Positions 29,235 to 40,012 are shown, numbered from the stretch's first letter. The stretch: DNA of 64,000 bases from Erwinia_E haradaeae_I (GCF_900698925.1 NZ_LR217713.1:310001-374000), one strand, 5' to 3'. A program made the numbers and translations. The notes: generated by a model not told the origin, from the letters alone.

Positions 29235-29776
29235 AATATTTAGAGAGACATTCATTATTGTTTTATTTTTATTTGATAACGCAGATTTTGTTTTCTAATC
29301 TTTATTCTTTAAGTAGAATACATTTAATATTTTTTCTAATTGTTATCCTAAACTGTTTTATATATTATATAGAAAAGGAGATATAATTTACATTATAAAT
29401 ATAAAATTTTTTATCAATCTGGATGAGAATAACTTTTTTCAACACAGATGGATAAATGGCTTACATGTTTATGATGTAGTAATACATATTGTATTTATGA
29501 GAGTAGTATTTTAATACAATGATATATATTGTAGTCTAATTCTAGCTTACATCCGAGTCCCAATATTTATAAGAATCACATCTATTAGTGACTTATCTTA
29601 AGACAGGTAATATTTATGTATTTTACAGAGAAGCTTTCTGGAAACATAGTGCTACTTGTGTCAACATTCTTATCTATAATTTTACCATATAAACTCAAAG
29701 AATAAGGACATTAGAATATAATTCATGCATGTGCATTTTTTCTATAATTCCGTCTTAATTTTAAACTGGAATCAAG
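29222..29776. other. scar of the lost rnhB between lpxB and dnaE
   Basis: The order lpxB-rnhB-dnaE is ancestral. The 555-nt gap is nearly the length of rnhB (about 600 bp), but no RNase HII motif (such as GxDE) is readable. An orphan SD AAAAGGAG lies at 29373-29380 with no useful reading frame. The dnaE promoter must be here or upstream; none is obvious. Confidence 0.55.
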
Positions 29777-32700
29777 ATGCCTGAGCCTCATTTTGTTCAT
29801 TTGCGGGTCCATAGCGACTACTCCATAATTGATGGATTAGCTAAAATAGGAACATTAGTAGATTTTGTAGCAAAACTAGGTATGCCTGCTGTTGGTATTA
29901 CAGATTTTACTAATTTTTTTGGATTAATTAAATTTTATAATGCTGCACATAAGAAAGGTGTCAAACCAATTATTGGTGCTGATTTTAAAATGAGTAGTGA
30001 GCTTATGGGTAGTAATCTTTCGCAAATTACTATATTAGCTACTAACAATGAGGGTTATCAAAATCTTAAATTTCTTATTTCGCGTGCCTATTTGCGTGGT
30101 TATGGGAGTCAGGGTCCAATAATTAAACGCAGTTGGTTGGTCGAGAACCGGGAAGGTATTCTTTTGCTTTCTGGTGGTCTTCAGGGTGAAATTGGTCAAA
30201 TGTTGTTACGCGGAAATGAAAGACAGGTTCAAGAATCTACTAATTTTTATCAGAAATATTTCCCTGATTGTTATTACCTGGAATTGATTAGAACTGGACG
30301 AATAAATGAAGAAATATATTTACATGCTGCAGTGGAGTTAGCAGTACAAACAGGCATTCCTGTTGTTGCTACCAACGAGGTTTGTTTTATTTCTCAATTA
30401 GATTTTGAGGCTCATGAGATTCGCGTGGCTATCCAAAATGGATTTACTTTAGAAAATCAGAAGCGTCCTCGTTTATATAGCGCTCAACAGTATCTAAGAA
30501 CTGAAAAGGAGATGTGTATATTATTTTCAGATATTCCAGAAGCGTTAGAAAATAGTGTGGAAATTGCTCGTCGCTGCAATGTTACAATTCAACTTGGTTC
30601 ATATTTTCTACCAAAGTTTCCAACGGGTTCTATGACCACGGAGGATTTTCTTGTTTTAAAATCTAAAGAAGGTTTAGAAGAGCGGTTAAATATTATATTT
30701 CCAGAGCAAAAAGTTCGTTCTGATCGTCGTTTGAAATATGATCAGAGGTTGCAAACTGAACTCCAGGTTATTAATCAGATGGGGTTTCCTGGTTATTTTC
30801 TTATTGTTATGGAATTTATTAAATGGTCTAAGGATAACGGTGTTCCGGTTGGTCCTGGTAGGGGGTCAGGAGCAGGTTCTTTAGTCGCCTATTCTCTAAA
30901 AATCACTGATATAGATCCATTAGAGTTTAATTTGCTATTTGAGCGTTTTCTCAATCCAGAACGTGTTTCACTTCCTGATTTTGATGTTGATTTTTGTATG
31001 GAAAAACGAGATCTAGTAATTGAACATGTAGCAGAGATGTATGGTCGTAAAGCAGTTTCACAGATTATTACTTTCGGTACTATGACTGCGAAAGCGGTTA
31101 TCCGTGATGTAGGACGAGTTCTTGGCCATCCTTATATTTTTGTTGATCGAATCTCAAAAATGGTGCCAGCAGATCCTGGAATAACATTAGAAAAAGCGTT
31201 TGTATCCTCCTCTAATTTATTAGCTCTTTATAAGTCAGATGAAGAGGTCAAACTGCTTATTGACATGGCAAAAAAACTAGAAGGTGTTACACGTAATGCT
31301 GGAAAGCATGCGGGTGGAGTGGTTATTGCACCTACAAAAATTACTGATTTTGCACCATTATATTGTGACGCATCTGGTAATTATCCAGTCACTCAGTTTG
31401 ATAAAAATGATATAGAATATACTGGTTTAGTTAAGTTTGACTTTCTTGGTCTACGTACACTAACTATTATTGATTGGACGTTAGCAATGATTAATGTGAA
31501 TCATATAAAAAATCATGTGCAGCCAATTGATATTTCTTCTATTGATCTTAATGATGAAAGAAGTTTTGATATGTTAAGACATGCCGAGACTACCGCTGTT
31601 TTTCAGTTAGAATCGTATGGAATGAAAGACTTGATTAAACGATTAAAACCTGATTGTTTTGAAGATATTATCGCATTAGTCGCTTTATTTCGCCCGGGTC
31701 CTTTACAGTGTGGCATGGTTGATAATTTTATCAACCGCAAGCATGGTTTGGAAAAGATTTCTTATCCAGATGAACAATGGCAGCATGAGTTGTTAGAGCC
31801 TGTTCTTGAATCCACTTATGGAATTATACTGTATCAGGAGCAAGTAATGCAGATAGCTCAAGTTTTAGCTGGATACAGTTTAGGTGATGCCGACATGCTT
31901 CGTAGAGCTATGGGGAAAAAAAATCCAGATGAAATGGCTCGTCAACGCGATGGTTTTGAAAGAGGTGCACAAGCGAATGGTATAGATGGTAGATTAGCTA
32001 TTAAAATTTTTAATCTAGTAGAAAAATTTGCCGGATATGGTTTTAATAAGTCACACTCAGCGGCTTATGCTTTGGTCTCGTATCAGACGTTATGGTTAAA
32101 AACGCATTATCCCGCTGAGTTTATGGCGGCAGTCATGAATACTGATATGGATAACACAGATAAAATAGTTACTTTAGTAAATGAATGTTGGCGAATAGGT
32201 CTTCAAGTTCTTCCACCAGATATTAATTCTGGTTTGTATTATTTTTATGTTAATGATGAAGGAAAAATTGTGTATGGTATTGGTGCGATCAAGGGTATAG
32301 GAGAGGGTCCAATAGAGGCAATTATAAATGCGCGTAATCAGAAGGGTTCTTTTAATGAATTATTTGAATTTTGTTCTCGCATTGATACAAGAAAGATTAA
32401 TCGACGGGTTTTAGAAAAATTAATTTTATCTGGTGCTTGTGATTGTTTAGGTTTACATAGAGCTGCTTTAATCAGCGTGTTACCAGATGCATTAAAAGCT
32501 GCTCATCAGAGTTCTAAGGCAGATTCTATGGGACAATCTGATATGTTTGGAATACTTACGGCAACTCCAAATCGAGTTAAAAAAGTGCTGTTAGATGTAC
32601 CAGAGTGGTCGGAACAAATGCAGCTTGAGGCTGAACGAGAGGTTCTAGGTCTTTATTTAACTAGTCATCCAATTAACCAGTATTTACAAGAACTTAAGCA

Positions 32701-33259
32701 TTATGTTAGAGAAAAATGCTTAAAAGATATAGAGGTAACCAGAGATGGAAGAATAACGATTGTTGCTGGTTTGGTTGTAGCAACTCGTATCATAGTTACA
32801 AAACGTGGAAATCGTATGGGGATCTGTACTCTAGATGATTCTTCAGGACGTTTGGAAGTAATTTTATTTGTAGATATTTTAGATAAATTCAAGAAGTTTT
32901 TAGAGAAGGATCGTATCTTAATTGTTAGTGGACAAGTTATAGCGGATGATTTTAACGGAAAGATCAAAATGATAGCAAGGGATATCATAGATATTAATAT
33001 GGCTCGTACACGATACATACGTGGTCTGGCAATCTTGTTAACTGATAAGAAAATAAATGACAATCTTGTGCAGAGTCTAGATCATCGATTGTTACCATAT
33101 AGCTCAGGAAATATACCCGTTCATCTCTATCATCAGAACAGAGATTCTCGAGTCAAATTATGTCTAGGTAAAGACTGGAATGTCTCAGTTAGCGATCAGT
33201 TATTAAATGATCTCCGTGCATGGGTAGGGCTCAAACAGGTGGAATTAGAGTTTGATTAA
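29777..33259 (+). CDS. dnaE: DnaE, DNA polymerase III alpha subunit
   Basis: Catalytic subunit of the replicative polymerase. The 1160 aa equal the E. coli length. The domains in order are PHP (HLRVHSDYSIIDGLAK), palm with the catalytic aspartates in LPDFDVDFCMEKRD and the third in KFDFLGLRTL, thumb, fingers (AGKHAGGVVIAPTKITDFAPL; GFNKSHSAAYALVSYQTLWL), the helix-hairpin-helix region and the OB domain near residues 990-1075 (RIGICTLDDxSGRLEV-like), ending in the tau-binding tail QVELEFD. The ribosome site is weak (GGAATC). accA follows after 12 nt. Confidence 0.98.
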   Translation: MPEPHFVHLRVHSDYSIIDGLAKIGTLVDFVAKLGMPAVGITDFTNFFGLIKFYNAAHKKGVKPIIGADFKMSSELMGSNLSQITILATNNEGYQNLKFLISRAYLRGYGSQGPIIKRSWLVENREGILLLSGGLQGEIGQMLLRGNERQVQESTNFYQKYFPDCYYLELIRTGRINEEIYLHAAVELAVQTGIPVVATNEVCFISQLDFEAHEIRVAIQNGFTLENQKRPRLYSAQQYLRTEKEMCILFSDIPEALENSVEIARRCNVTIQLGSYFLPKFPTGSMTTEDFLVLKSKEGLEERLNIIFPEQKVRSDRRLKYDQRLQTELQVINQMGFPGYFLIVMEFIKWSKDNGVPVGPGRGSGAGSLVAYSLKITDIDPLEFNLLFERFLNPERVSLPDFDVDFCMEKRDLVIEHVAEMYGRKAVSQIITFGTMTAKAVIRDVGRVLGHPYIFVDRISKMVPADPGITLEKAFVSSSNLLALYKSDEEVKLLIDMAKKLEGVTRNAGKHAGGVVIAPTKITDFAPLYCDASGNYPVTQFDKNDIEYTGLVKFDFLGLRTLTIIDWTLAMINVNHIKNHVQPIDISSIDLNDERSFDMLRHAETTAVFQLESYGMKDLIKRLKPDCFEDIIALVALFRPGPLQCGMVDNFINRKHGLEKISYPDEQWQHELLEPVLESTYGIILYQEQVMQIAQVLAGYSLGDADMLRRAMGKKNPDEMARQRDGFERGAQANGIDGRLAIKIFNLVEKFAGYGFNKSHSAAYALVSYQTLWLKTHYPAEFMAAVMNTDMDNTDKIVTLVNECWRIGLQVLPPDINSGLYYFYVNDEGKIVYGIGAIKGIGEGPIEAIINARNQKGSFNELFEFCSRIDTRKINRRVLEKLILSGACDCLGLHRAALISVLPDALKAAHQSSKADSMGQSDMFGILTATPNRVKKVLLDVPEWSEQMQLEAEREVLGLYLTSHPINQYLQELKHYVREKCLKDIEVTRDGRITIVAGLVVATRIIVTKRGNRMGICTLDDSSGRLEVILFVDILDKFKKFLEKDRILIVSGQVIADDFNGKIKMIARDIIDINMARTRYIRGLAILLTDKKINDNLVQSLDHRLLPYSSGNIPVHLYHQNRDSRVKLCLGKDWNVSVSDQLLNDLRAWVGLKQVELEFD

Positions 33260-33271
33260 TATAGGATTACT

Positions 33272-34234
33272 ATGAGTCTTCATTATCCAGATTTCGAACA
33301 GCCTCTTGTAGAGCTGGAGGCAAAAATTGATTCCCTCAAGCTTGTTGCCTGTAATGACAGGCAAGAAAATATACGTTTAGATGCAGAGGTGCAGCGTTTA
33401 CGTAATAAAAGTTTTGAACTTACACGTAAGATTTTTTCTAATTTAGGTGCTTGGCAAATTGCACAGCTGGCACGTCATCCACTGCGCCCATATACATTAG
33501 ATTATATACATACTGTATTTACTGATTTTGATGAACTAGCAGGAGATCGTGCTTACGGTGATGATAAAGCTATTGTTGGTGGTATTGCTCGTTTTTCTGG
33601 ACGCCCTGTAATGGTAATTGGTCACCAAAAGGGGCGCACGACTAAAGAAAAAATACGTCGTAATTTCGGTATGCCCGCGCCTGAAGGGTACCGAAAGGCG
33701 TTACGTTTGATGAAGATGGCTGAACGCTTTAAGATGCCAATTATCACGTTTATTGACACACCCGGCGCATATCCTGGTGTAGGTGCTGAGGAGCGTGGTC
33801 AAGCGGAAGCTATTGCTTGTAATCTTAGAAAGATGTCTAGTCTTTCTGTGCCAGTGATTTGTACAGTTATTGGCGAAGGAGGTTCTGGTGGAGCTTTAGC
33901 CATTGGTGTTGGTGATAAGGTTAACATGTTGCAATATAGTACATATTCTGTCATTTCTCCTGAGGGGTGCGCGTCTATTTTATGGAAAAACGTCGATAAG
34001 GCACCAATAGCTGCTGAAGTGATGGTTATCATTGCTTCTCGTTTAAAGGAGTTACATCTTATCGATTCTGTTGTCCCTGAGCCGTTAGGAGGTGCTCATC
34101 GGGATTTGTTGCAGATCAGTTCTGCAATTAAAGATCAGCTTTTATCTGATTTAAATGATTTAGATGTTCTTAGTATAAAACAATTACTAGATCGTCGATA
34201 TGAGAGATTGATGGGTTATGGTTCTTATTGCTAA
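33272..34234 (+). CDS. accA: AccA, acetyl-CoA carboxylase carboxyltransferase alpha
   Basis: Alpha subunit of the carboxyltransferase that, with AccD, makes malonyl-CoA for fatty acids. The 320 aa compare with 319 in E. coli. Visible segments are DFDELAGDRAYGDDKAIVGG, HQKGRTTKEKI, FIDTPGAYPGVGAEERGQ and GEGGSGGALAIGVGD (oxyanion/CoA-binding crotonase core), then ISPEGCASILWK. AGGATT precedes the ATG; the gene is linked to dnaE. Its product pool supplies FabZ and the Lpx enzymes encoded just upstream. A terminator-like hairpin begins 3 nt after the stop. Confidence 0.97.
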   Translation: MSLHYPDFEQPLVELEAKIDSLKLVACNDRQENIRLDAEVQRLRNKSFELTRKIFSNLGAWQIAQLARHPLRPYTLDYIHTVFTDFDELAGDRAYGDDKAIVGGIARFSGRPVMVIGHQKGRTTKEKIRRNFGMPAPEGYRKALRLMKMAERFKMPIITFIDTPGAYPGVGAEERGQAEAIACNLRKMSSLSVPVICTVIGEGGSGGALAIGVGDKVNMLQYSTYSVISPEGCASILWKNVDKAPIAAEVMVIIASRLKELHLIDSVVPEPLGGAHRDLLQISSAIKDQLLSDLNDLDVLSIKQLLDRRYERLMGYGSYC

Positions 34235-34236
34235 TG

Positions 34237-34270
34237 AATATCTAGAATAAATTCTAGAATTAGATATTTT
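34237..34270 (+). terminator. accA terminator
   Basis: An 8-bp perfect inverted repeat with a 2-nt loop (34241-34248 and 34251-34258) overlaps a second outer pairing (34237-34244 with 34261-34268), followed by T4. This is a reasonable intrinsic terminator for the dnaE-accA transcript. Confidence 0.5.
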
Positions 34271-34499
34271 AATATGTCAATATAGTATATCTTCATATTA
34301 TGAAGTATGTTTATAGTATTAATTAGATCCGAATATTAAAAGATTATTGATATTTGTATGAAATAATCGTATTTTTAAGTTTATGGGTTAGTTTGCATAA
34401 AGATTACTGATATAATAGTATAAGAGTAGTATAATATATTTATGTAGTCAGAATAATTGATTAATTCATTGTATTATTAGCCGTATCACTTTAATGTGA

Positions 34500-34533
34500 T
34501 TTGATCTATTGTATAATTTGATCTATTGTATAA
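34500..34533 (+). repeat. 17-bp perfect tandem duplication with two TATAAT boxes
   Basis: Two exact copies (34500-34516 and 34517-34533) of a unit that, with the next base, contains TATAAT at 34512-34517 and 34529-34534. It lies 40-75 nt upstream of the tldD start, so it may double a -10 element. This is consistent with replication slippage. Confidence 0.7.
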
Positions 34534-34574
34534 TTAGTATAATTGATATGAATTATATTAATAAGCGAGCACTT

Positions 34575-36026
34575 ATGAATGTTCATTTTTTAAATGATCA
34601 GCTTCTTTCTGAGAATAACCTGAGTCACCATGACCTCACTTCTATTCTTGGTTATCTCTTTGAGAAAGAGATGGATTACAGTGATTTATATTTTCAATCT
34701 AGATACCAGGAATCATGGGTGTTAGAAGATCGGATGATTAAAGATGGTGCCTATGGCCTAGAGAAGGGATTAGGAGTACGCGCTGTCAGAGGTGAAAAAA
34801 CCGGATTTGCCTATGCAGATCAAATTACATTAGATGCGTTACAAAAGAGTTCTCAGGCAGCGCGCAATATTGTGTCTGAACAAGGCAATAAACAATGCCA
34901 TGTTTTAGGGAAGCAAGTTTTTCCTGCACGATACTTATCTGTGGATCCGCTTAGTAGTTTAACATGTGATGAGAAAGTTTTATTGTTACATCAGGTTGAC
35001 AATGTCGCTCGCTTAACCGACGAACGTGTTCGCCAAGTTACTGCTAGTCTCACAGGTGTATATGAGCAGGTGTTAATTGCAGCTACTGACGGAACGTTAG
35101 TAGCTGATATTCGTCCTTTAGTTCTTTTATCAATTAGCGTTCAAGTGGAAGACCGTGGAAAACGAGAAAGGGGTTTTAGTGGAGGCGGAGGACGCTTTGG
35201 ATACGAGTTCTTTTTAGAGAATGTCGACAATGAGGTTAGGGCTGAAGTTTGGGCGCGCGAAGCAGTTCGTATGGCATTAGTAAATTTATATGCACTAGAG
35301 GCGCCTGCTGGGTCGATTCCTGTTGTTTTAGGGTCAGGATGGCCTGGTATTTTACTTCACGAAGCAGTTGGGCATGGTCTAGAAGGTGACTTTAATCGTC
35401 TTGGTACATCTATTTTTAGTGGTAGAGTAGGGCAGCAAGTAGCATCTGAATGTTGTACTGTGGTAGATGATGGGACTAAGTATGGCCTGCGAGGCTCTCT
35501 TTCTGTTGATGATGAAGGAGTACCAGGACAATACACGACTTTGATTGAAAAAGGTTTTTTGAAAGGATATATGCAAGATAAGTTAAATGCACGATTAATG
35601 GGTTCAGAGTCAACTGGTAATGGTCGTCGTGAGTCTTACTCTTGTCTACCCATGCCTCGTATGACTAATACCTATATGTTAGCTGGAGATTATACTCCTC
35701 AAGAAATTATTGAAAGTGTTGAATATGGTTTATATGCACCTAATTTCCATGGGGGGCAAGTAGATATTACTTCTGGTCAATTTTCTTTTTCTACTTCAGA
35801 GGCTTATTTGATTAAAAATGGGGTAATTAGACAATCAGTGAAAGGAGCCACCCTTATTGGTTCTGGTATTGAGGTTATGCAGGCCATTTCAATGGTTGGA
35901 AATGATTTACATTTAGATTCAGGAGTAGCGGTTTGTGGTAAAGATGGACAAAATATTCCTGTAGGAGTGGGTCAACCTACTGTTAAGATAGACAACCTCA
36001 CTGTAGGGGGGTGTTTGAATATATAA
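34575..36026 (+). CDS. tldD: TldD, metalloprotease of the TldD/TldE system
   Basis: Zinc protease subunit that with TldE (PmbA) degrades unfolded peptides; in E. coli it also matures microcin B17 and degrades CcdA. The 483 aa compare with 481 in E. coli. The zinc motif HEAVGHGLEGD is intact, as are RGFSGGGGRFGYEFF, GNGRRESYSCLPMPRMTNTY and the C-terminal KVDNLTVGG-like end. ATG 34575 is favoured by family alignment (LNDQLLSENNL); ATG 34548 is possible. TldE is not in this window. The reading frame extends upstream without homology. Confidence 0.95.
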   Translation: MNVHFLNDQLLSENNLSHHDLTSILGYLFEKEMDYSDLYFQSRYQESWVLEDRMIKDGAYGLEKGLGVRAVRGEKTGFAYADQITLDALQKSSQAARNIVSEQGNKQCHVLGKQVFPARYLSVDPLSSLTCDEKVLLLHQVDNVARLTDERVRQVTASLTGVYEQVLIAATDGTLVADIRPLVLLSISVQVEDRGKRERGFSGGGGRFGYEFFLENVDNEVRAEVWAREAVRMALVNLYALEAPAGSIPVVLGSGWPGILLHEAVGHGLEGDFNRLGTSIFSGRVGQQVASECCTVVDDGTKYGLRGSLSVDDEGVPGQYTTLIEKGFLKGYMQDKLNARLMGSESTGNGRRESYSCLPMPRMTNTYMLAGDYTPQEIIESVEYGLYAPNFHGGQVDITSGQFSFSTSEAYLIKNGVIRQSVKGATLIGSGIEVMQAISMVGNDLHLDSGVAVCGKDGQNIPVGVGQPTVKIDNLTVGGCLNI

Positions 36027-36042
36027 AATTTTAGAAAAAATT

Positions 36043-36069
36043 CTTCTGTTAAAGCAGAAGGTGATTTTT
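36043..36069 (+). terminator. tldD terminator
   Basis: A 6-bp stem CTTCTG/CAGAAG (36043-36048 and 36055-36060) with a 6-nt loop is followed by a T5 run at 36065-36069, 17 nt after the tldD stop. It sits between convergent tldD and ugd. Confidence 0.5.
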
Positions 36070-36155
36070 AGTTAATGAAATTAATTAATTTGCATTCATA
36101 TGTAATTTTTTCAAACATATAGTTAATTAATATCCATGTTTAACTCGAAGGATAT

Positions 36156-37499
36156 TTAACATTTCTTTCTATTAGATGATCCTCTACCAATGCCGTAATA
36201 AATTAAACCTTCTTTTTGAATTATTTCTGGATCATATAAGTTGCGACCATCAAAAATTACAGATTCTTTGAGAGTTTTTTTAATTAGGTTTAAATCAGGA
36301 TTTTGGAAATCATCCCATTCAGTACAAATAATAAGTCCATCTGCATTCTCAAGTGCTAGCTCTTTAGTTGTCACTAGTTTAAGGTCGTTTCGCAAACCAT
36401 AAATAAGTTTTATTTCATCCATTGATTTTGGGTCAAATGCTTGAATACTAGCTCCAGAACTCCATAGCATTTCCATTAGTATTCTGCTTGGGGCTTCACG
36501 TACATCATTAGTATTGGGTTTAAATGATAAACCCCATACGGCAAAAGTTCTTCCGTGAAGAGAATTTCCAAAATGTTGTTTAATCAGATCAGGTAATTTA
36601 TTTTTTTGAGAAATATTAACATCTTCTACAGCTTGGAGTAGACGAGGATGATAGCCAATGTCTTTTGAAGCTCTTATTAAGGCTCTGATATCTTTTGGAA
36701 AGCATGACCCTCCAAAACCACAGCCAGGCTGAATAAATGAGGAACCGATCCGTGAATCAGAACCAATTCCTTGTCGTACATTTTCAATATCAACGCCAAG
36801 GCGTTCTGCTAGGTTGGAGATTTCATTGATAAAGCTAATTTTAGTTGCTAACATGCAGTTAGCTGTATATTTTGTGAGCTCAGCACTCCGTATATCCATA
36901 AGAATTATAAAATTTCTATTTTGAATAAAAGGGGAATAAAGTTCATAGATTAATTTAAGTACCAGTTTATTATCGGTACCAATAATAATGCGGTCTGGAT
37001 TTACGCAGTCTGTGACTGCCGTTCCTTCTTTGAGGAATTCAGGGTTAAAAGCTATATCAAAATTTAATTTTACACCACGTTTTTTTATGGTATTGATCAT
37101 TATATCCCGCATTTGTTCAGTAGTACCTACTGGAACAGTGGATTTATTCAGCACCATTTTATAGTCTTCCATGTATTTTGCAATAGAATGTACGACAGAA
37201 TTGATAGATTGTAAGTCGGTAAAGCCATTTGAATCTGATGGTGTACCAACGGTAATTAATTGAATTAGTCCGTGATTTACTCCTTTTTTTTCTTGGGTAG
37301 AGAAACATAATCGGCCTTCTTTAACATTTTTTGTTATCAGCGTGGATAAGTTTGGCTCAAATATAGGAAGAATCCCTTGTTTTAGATTTTCAATCTTTTT
37401 AGCGTCAACATCGATACATAATACATGATGTCCTACTTCAGCTAGGACTGCAGCCTGAACAAGTCCGACATAACCAATACCAAAGATTGTAACTTTCAT
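36156..37499 (-). CDS. ugd: Ugd, UDP-glucose 6-dehydrogenase
   Basis: Oxidises UDP-glucose to UDP-glucuronate with two NAD+, for LPS modification (aminoarabinose) or capsule sugars. The 447 aa fit the longer class known in Serratia/Yersinia rather than the 388-aa E. coli form. The N-terminal Rossmann motif FGIGYVGLVQAAVLAE, NKSTVPVGT, the FNPEFLKEGTA segment and the catalytic cysteine in GFGGSCFPKD are all seen, with a C-terminal UDP-binding domain (WGLSFKPNTNDVREAP). The gene is alone and convergent with tldD. No arn or capsule genes are nearby, so its end product is unknown. Confidence 0.93.
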   Translation of the reverse strand: MKVTIFGIGYVGLVQAAVLAEVGHHVLCIDVDAKKIENLKQGILPIFEPNLSTLITKNVKEGRLCFSTQEKKGVNHGLIQLITVGTPSDSNGFTDLQSINSVVHSIAKYMEDYKMVLNKSTVPVGTTEQMRDIMINTIKKRGVKLNFDIAFNPEFLKEGTAVTDCVNPDRIIIGTDNKLVLKLIYELYSPFIQNRNFIILMDIRSAELTKYTANCMLATKISFINEISNLAERLGVDIENVRQGIGSDSRIGSSFIQPGCGFGGSCFPKDIRALIRASKDIGYHPRLLQAVEDVNISQKNKLPDLIKQHFGNSLHGRTFAVWGLSFKPNTNDVREAPSRILMEMLWSSGASIQAFDPKSMDEIKLIYGLRNDLKLVTTKELALENADGLIICTEWDDFQNPDLNLIKKTLKESVIFDGRNLYDPEIIQKEGLIYYGIGRGSSNRKKC

Positions 37500-39070
37500 T
37501 TACTATTCCAGTGTGTTAAATATGTTCGTTTATTATATATTTCATATTAGGTTAGGATTTAATCTATATATCATATTGTGAAATCTTTGACATGAGTATT
37601 AGCTAAGTGACTCGTGTTATTCTGGGAAGAAGAATTATTGGTACTCTTTTCTGATTTTTTATCTATTTATAGTGTGTTTACATTAGCGATCATTTACGCA
37701 ATTTTGAAGATTCAATATGGATGATTTAATTTAAGGGTAGATCTATGATTTTTTATTTTTCCAGATATTAAGAATTTAGTTTGTATAATAATGATTTAGG
37801 TCATTTTCACTATCAGCGCGATCTTGTCTGCATATGTTATTGTGTCTTAACGTATGTATATTAAGTATATTCTAATTGTATACGTTTGAATGATTATTCT
37901 GTCTATCTAGAAGATGATATGTTTAATTAATATTATTAAGATCAGTTTAATGCTTGTTCTACAAGATTGATTTGATAGTAGATATATCTTTATAATAAAG
38001 TTTATATAAAACTATATAATATAACTTGTTCAGCTCAATAAGATTTAAAGTTTTATGGAGCTTAATCATTTTATATAACAAAGTCTTTCTATTTTTTATT
38101 AATTTTGTCAAGATTATTTGATTGGTGATGGGAGGAGTTATGGATTTAATATATAGGTTGTTTTTAAAATAGATATTGGCTGGTAACTTAGTATATTATA
38201 GAGTTCGTTTAAAATAATATTTGTATATTGTTTTAGTGGTATAATCTAATTAGTTTTTTATATTACCTTAGGAAGTTTTATATATTTATTATAGTTATTA
38301 GAATTTTAATGGTGGCTGGTAATGTGTTATAAAGAGATAGATTCTAATTTTATGTAGAGATTTGTATTTTCTATTGTTTATTGGGGTCTCAATTTTTGAT
38401 TTTGATCTCTAAGAGCTTATTGTCCTATGATCTTCATATCATTACATTTTTAATGTGTATATAATATTAATTATTTTTTAGAAAAAACTATGTAAGACAT
38501 TATTTTCTTATAATAATATTATTAGCTATTGTCTTGTGATTTTTCTAGATCGTATAATATAATCAGGAGACACCTTGCTCATGTTTTTATAGTGAGTTTT
38601 CAAAACATCTGAAGATATGCATGTGTAGTAAGTAGAAGATGTGTTGTACAGATATGGTCAGTATTACTCTGTATTTTTTATTTTATTTTCTTTTTTAGGC
38701 AATTATCAGTGATGATTCTTGTAATTAAGGTGTTTGTATGTCTTAAATGCAGTTATAATGTTGTATATTGTGAGAGAGGCATATTTGAATTGTTTTATAA
38801 AAAATGAAATTTAGCTAGATTATTGCGTGACACTTGTTTTATTTTAGAGTGTAGATTTTTTTAATTTATTCGTCTTGTGTTTTTAGCATAAAATTCTTCA
38901 TATGAGATATATAAAGAAGTAACAAGATAATTTTGAGAAATTAGAATAATGATGAGTAGTAGAATAACAGATGTAATATTAAATAATTTTATTATAGAAT
39001 TGATAATTGATATCGACTAATTATCGACCTAGTTCCATTGGATTAATATAAGATTAAAGATTAGAGCGCT
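37500..39070. other. gene-less stretch between ugd and rsmH
   Basis: In E. coli mraZ precedes rsmH and carries the dcw promoter; no MraZ motif is readable here. One strong orphan SD, GGAGGAG (38131-38137), precedes ATG 38140, but the frame is only 10 codons. A 7-bp hairpin lies near 39002-39025. Otherwise I see nothing. Confidence 0.5.
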
Positions 39071-40012
39071 ATGCAGGATACTTTGAAACATATACCAGTC
39101 TTATTAGAAGAGGCTGTGAATGGTCTAAATATTAGATCAGATGGTGTTTATATTGATGGAACTTTTGGTTGTGGAGGGCATTCGCGTTTAATTTTAGATA
39201 GACTTGGTCAATTAGGGAAGTTATATGCGATTGACCGGGATCCTGAGGCGGTGACTATTGCGTCTCAAATTACTGATTCACGTTTTACAATCATTAATGG
39301 TCAGTTTTCAATGATAGGCAAGTATGTTGAAGAACGTGGATTGACAAGAAAAATTGATGGTATTATTCTAGATCTTGGTATGTCATCATTGCAAGTTGAT
39401 AACCCTTTACGAGGGTTTTCATTTATGCGAGATGGTCCACTAGACATGAGGATGAATCCAGTATATGGACAATCAGCAGATAAAAAATTAATGAATGCAA
39501 AAGAAAGCGAGATTTATTTTGTGCTTAAAACTTTCGGAGAGGAGCGTTTTGCGTGGCGAATTGCTCATGCCATTGTACAAAGAAATAAAATCTGTCCGAT
39601 AACGCGAACGAAGGAACTGGCGAATCTTATTTGTTCTGTTGTTCCATCTAGACGCCTTCGTAAACATCCAGCAACACGAAGTTTTCAGGCAATTCGAATT
39701 TGGGTTAATAATGAGCTGCAAGAGATAGAACAAGCACTGAAAGGAATATTGGGCAGCCTAAAAATAGGAGGACGCATATCCATTATTTCTTTTCATTCTC
39801 TGGAAGATCGTATAGTTAAACAATTCATACGTAAGAATAGTCGTGGATTACAAATTCCTTCTCGATGTCCTTTAATAGAGAGGGAGTTCAGGGATTTATA
39901 TCATCCCTCTCTTCAGAATTTAGGAAAAATTAAGGCAAGTAAAATTGAGGCATTGGACAATCCACGCGCACGTAGTGCTATGCTTCGTTTAGCAGAGTGT
40001 ATAGGTTTGTGA
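39071..40012 (+). CDS. rsmH: RsmH (MraW), 16S rRNA m4C1402 methyltransferase
   Basis: SAM-dependent methyltransferase that modifies C1402 of 16S rRNA in the P-site region. The 313 aa equal E. coli RsmH. Visible are HIPVLLEEAVNGL, the SAM-binding YIDGTFGCGGHSRLIL, IDRDPEA, DGIILDLGMSSLQVD and SFHSLEDRIVKQF. The ribosome site is weak. It overlaps the following ftsL start and is the first surviving member of the dcw cluster here. Confidence 0.96.
   Translation: MQDTLKHIPVLLEEAVNGLNIRSDGVYIDGTFGCGGHSRLILDRLGQLGKLYAIDRDPEAVTIASQITDSRFTIINGQFSMIGKYVEERGLTRKIDGIILDLGMSSLQVDNPLRGFSFMRDGPLDMRMNPVYGQSADKKLMNAKESEIYFVLKTFGEERFAWRIAHAIVQRNKICPITRTKELANLICSVVPSRRLRKHPATRSFQAIRIWVNNELQEIEQALKGILGSLKIGGRISIISFHSLEDRIVKQFIRKNSRGLQIPSRCPLIEREFRDLYHPSLQNLGKIKASKIEALDNPRARSAMLRLAECIGL

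Larger units (their letters stand above)
34235..34574. other. accA-tldD intergenic region
   Basis: Holds the accA terminator, a 6-bp hairpin (34301-34315 region) and a perfect 17-bp tandem duplication (34500-34533) in which each copy contains TATAAT. The duplicated TATAAT could be the tldD -10 element, but I see no good -35 box. No coding sequence is seen. Confidence 0.45.
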
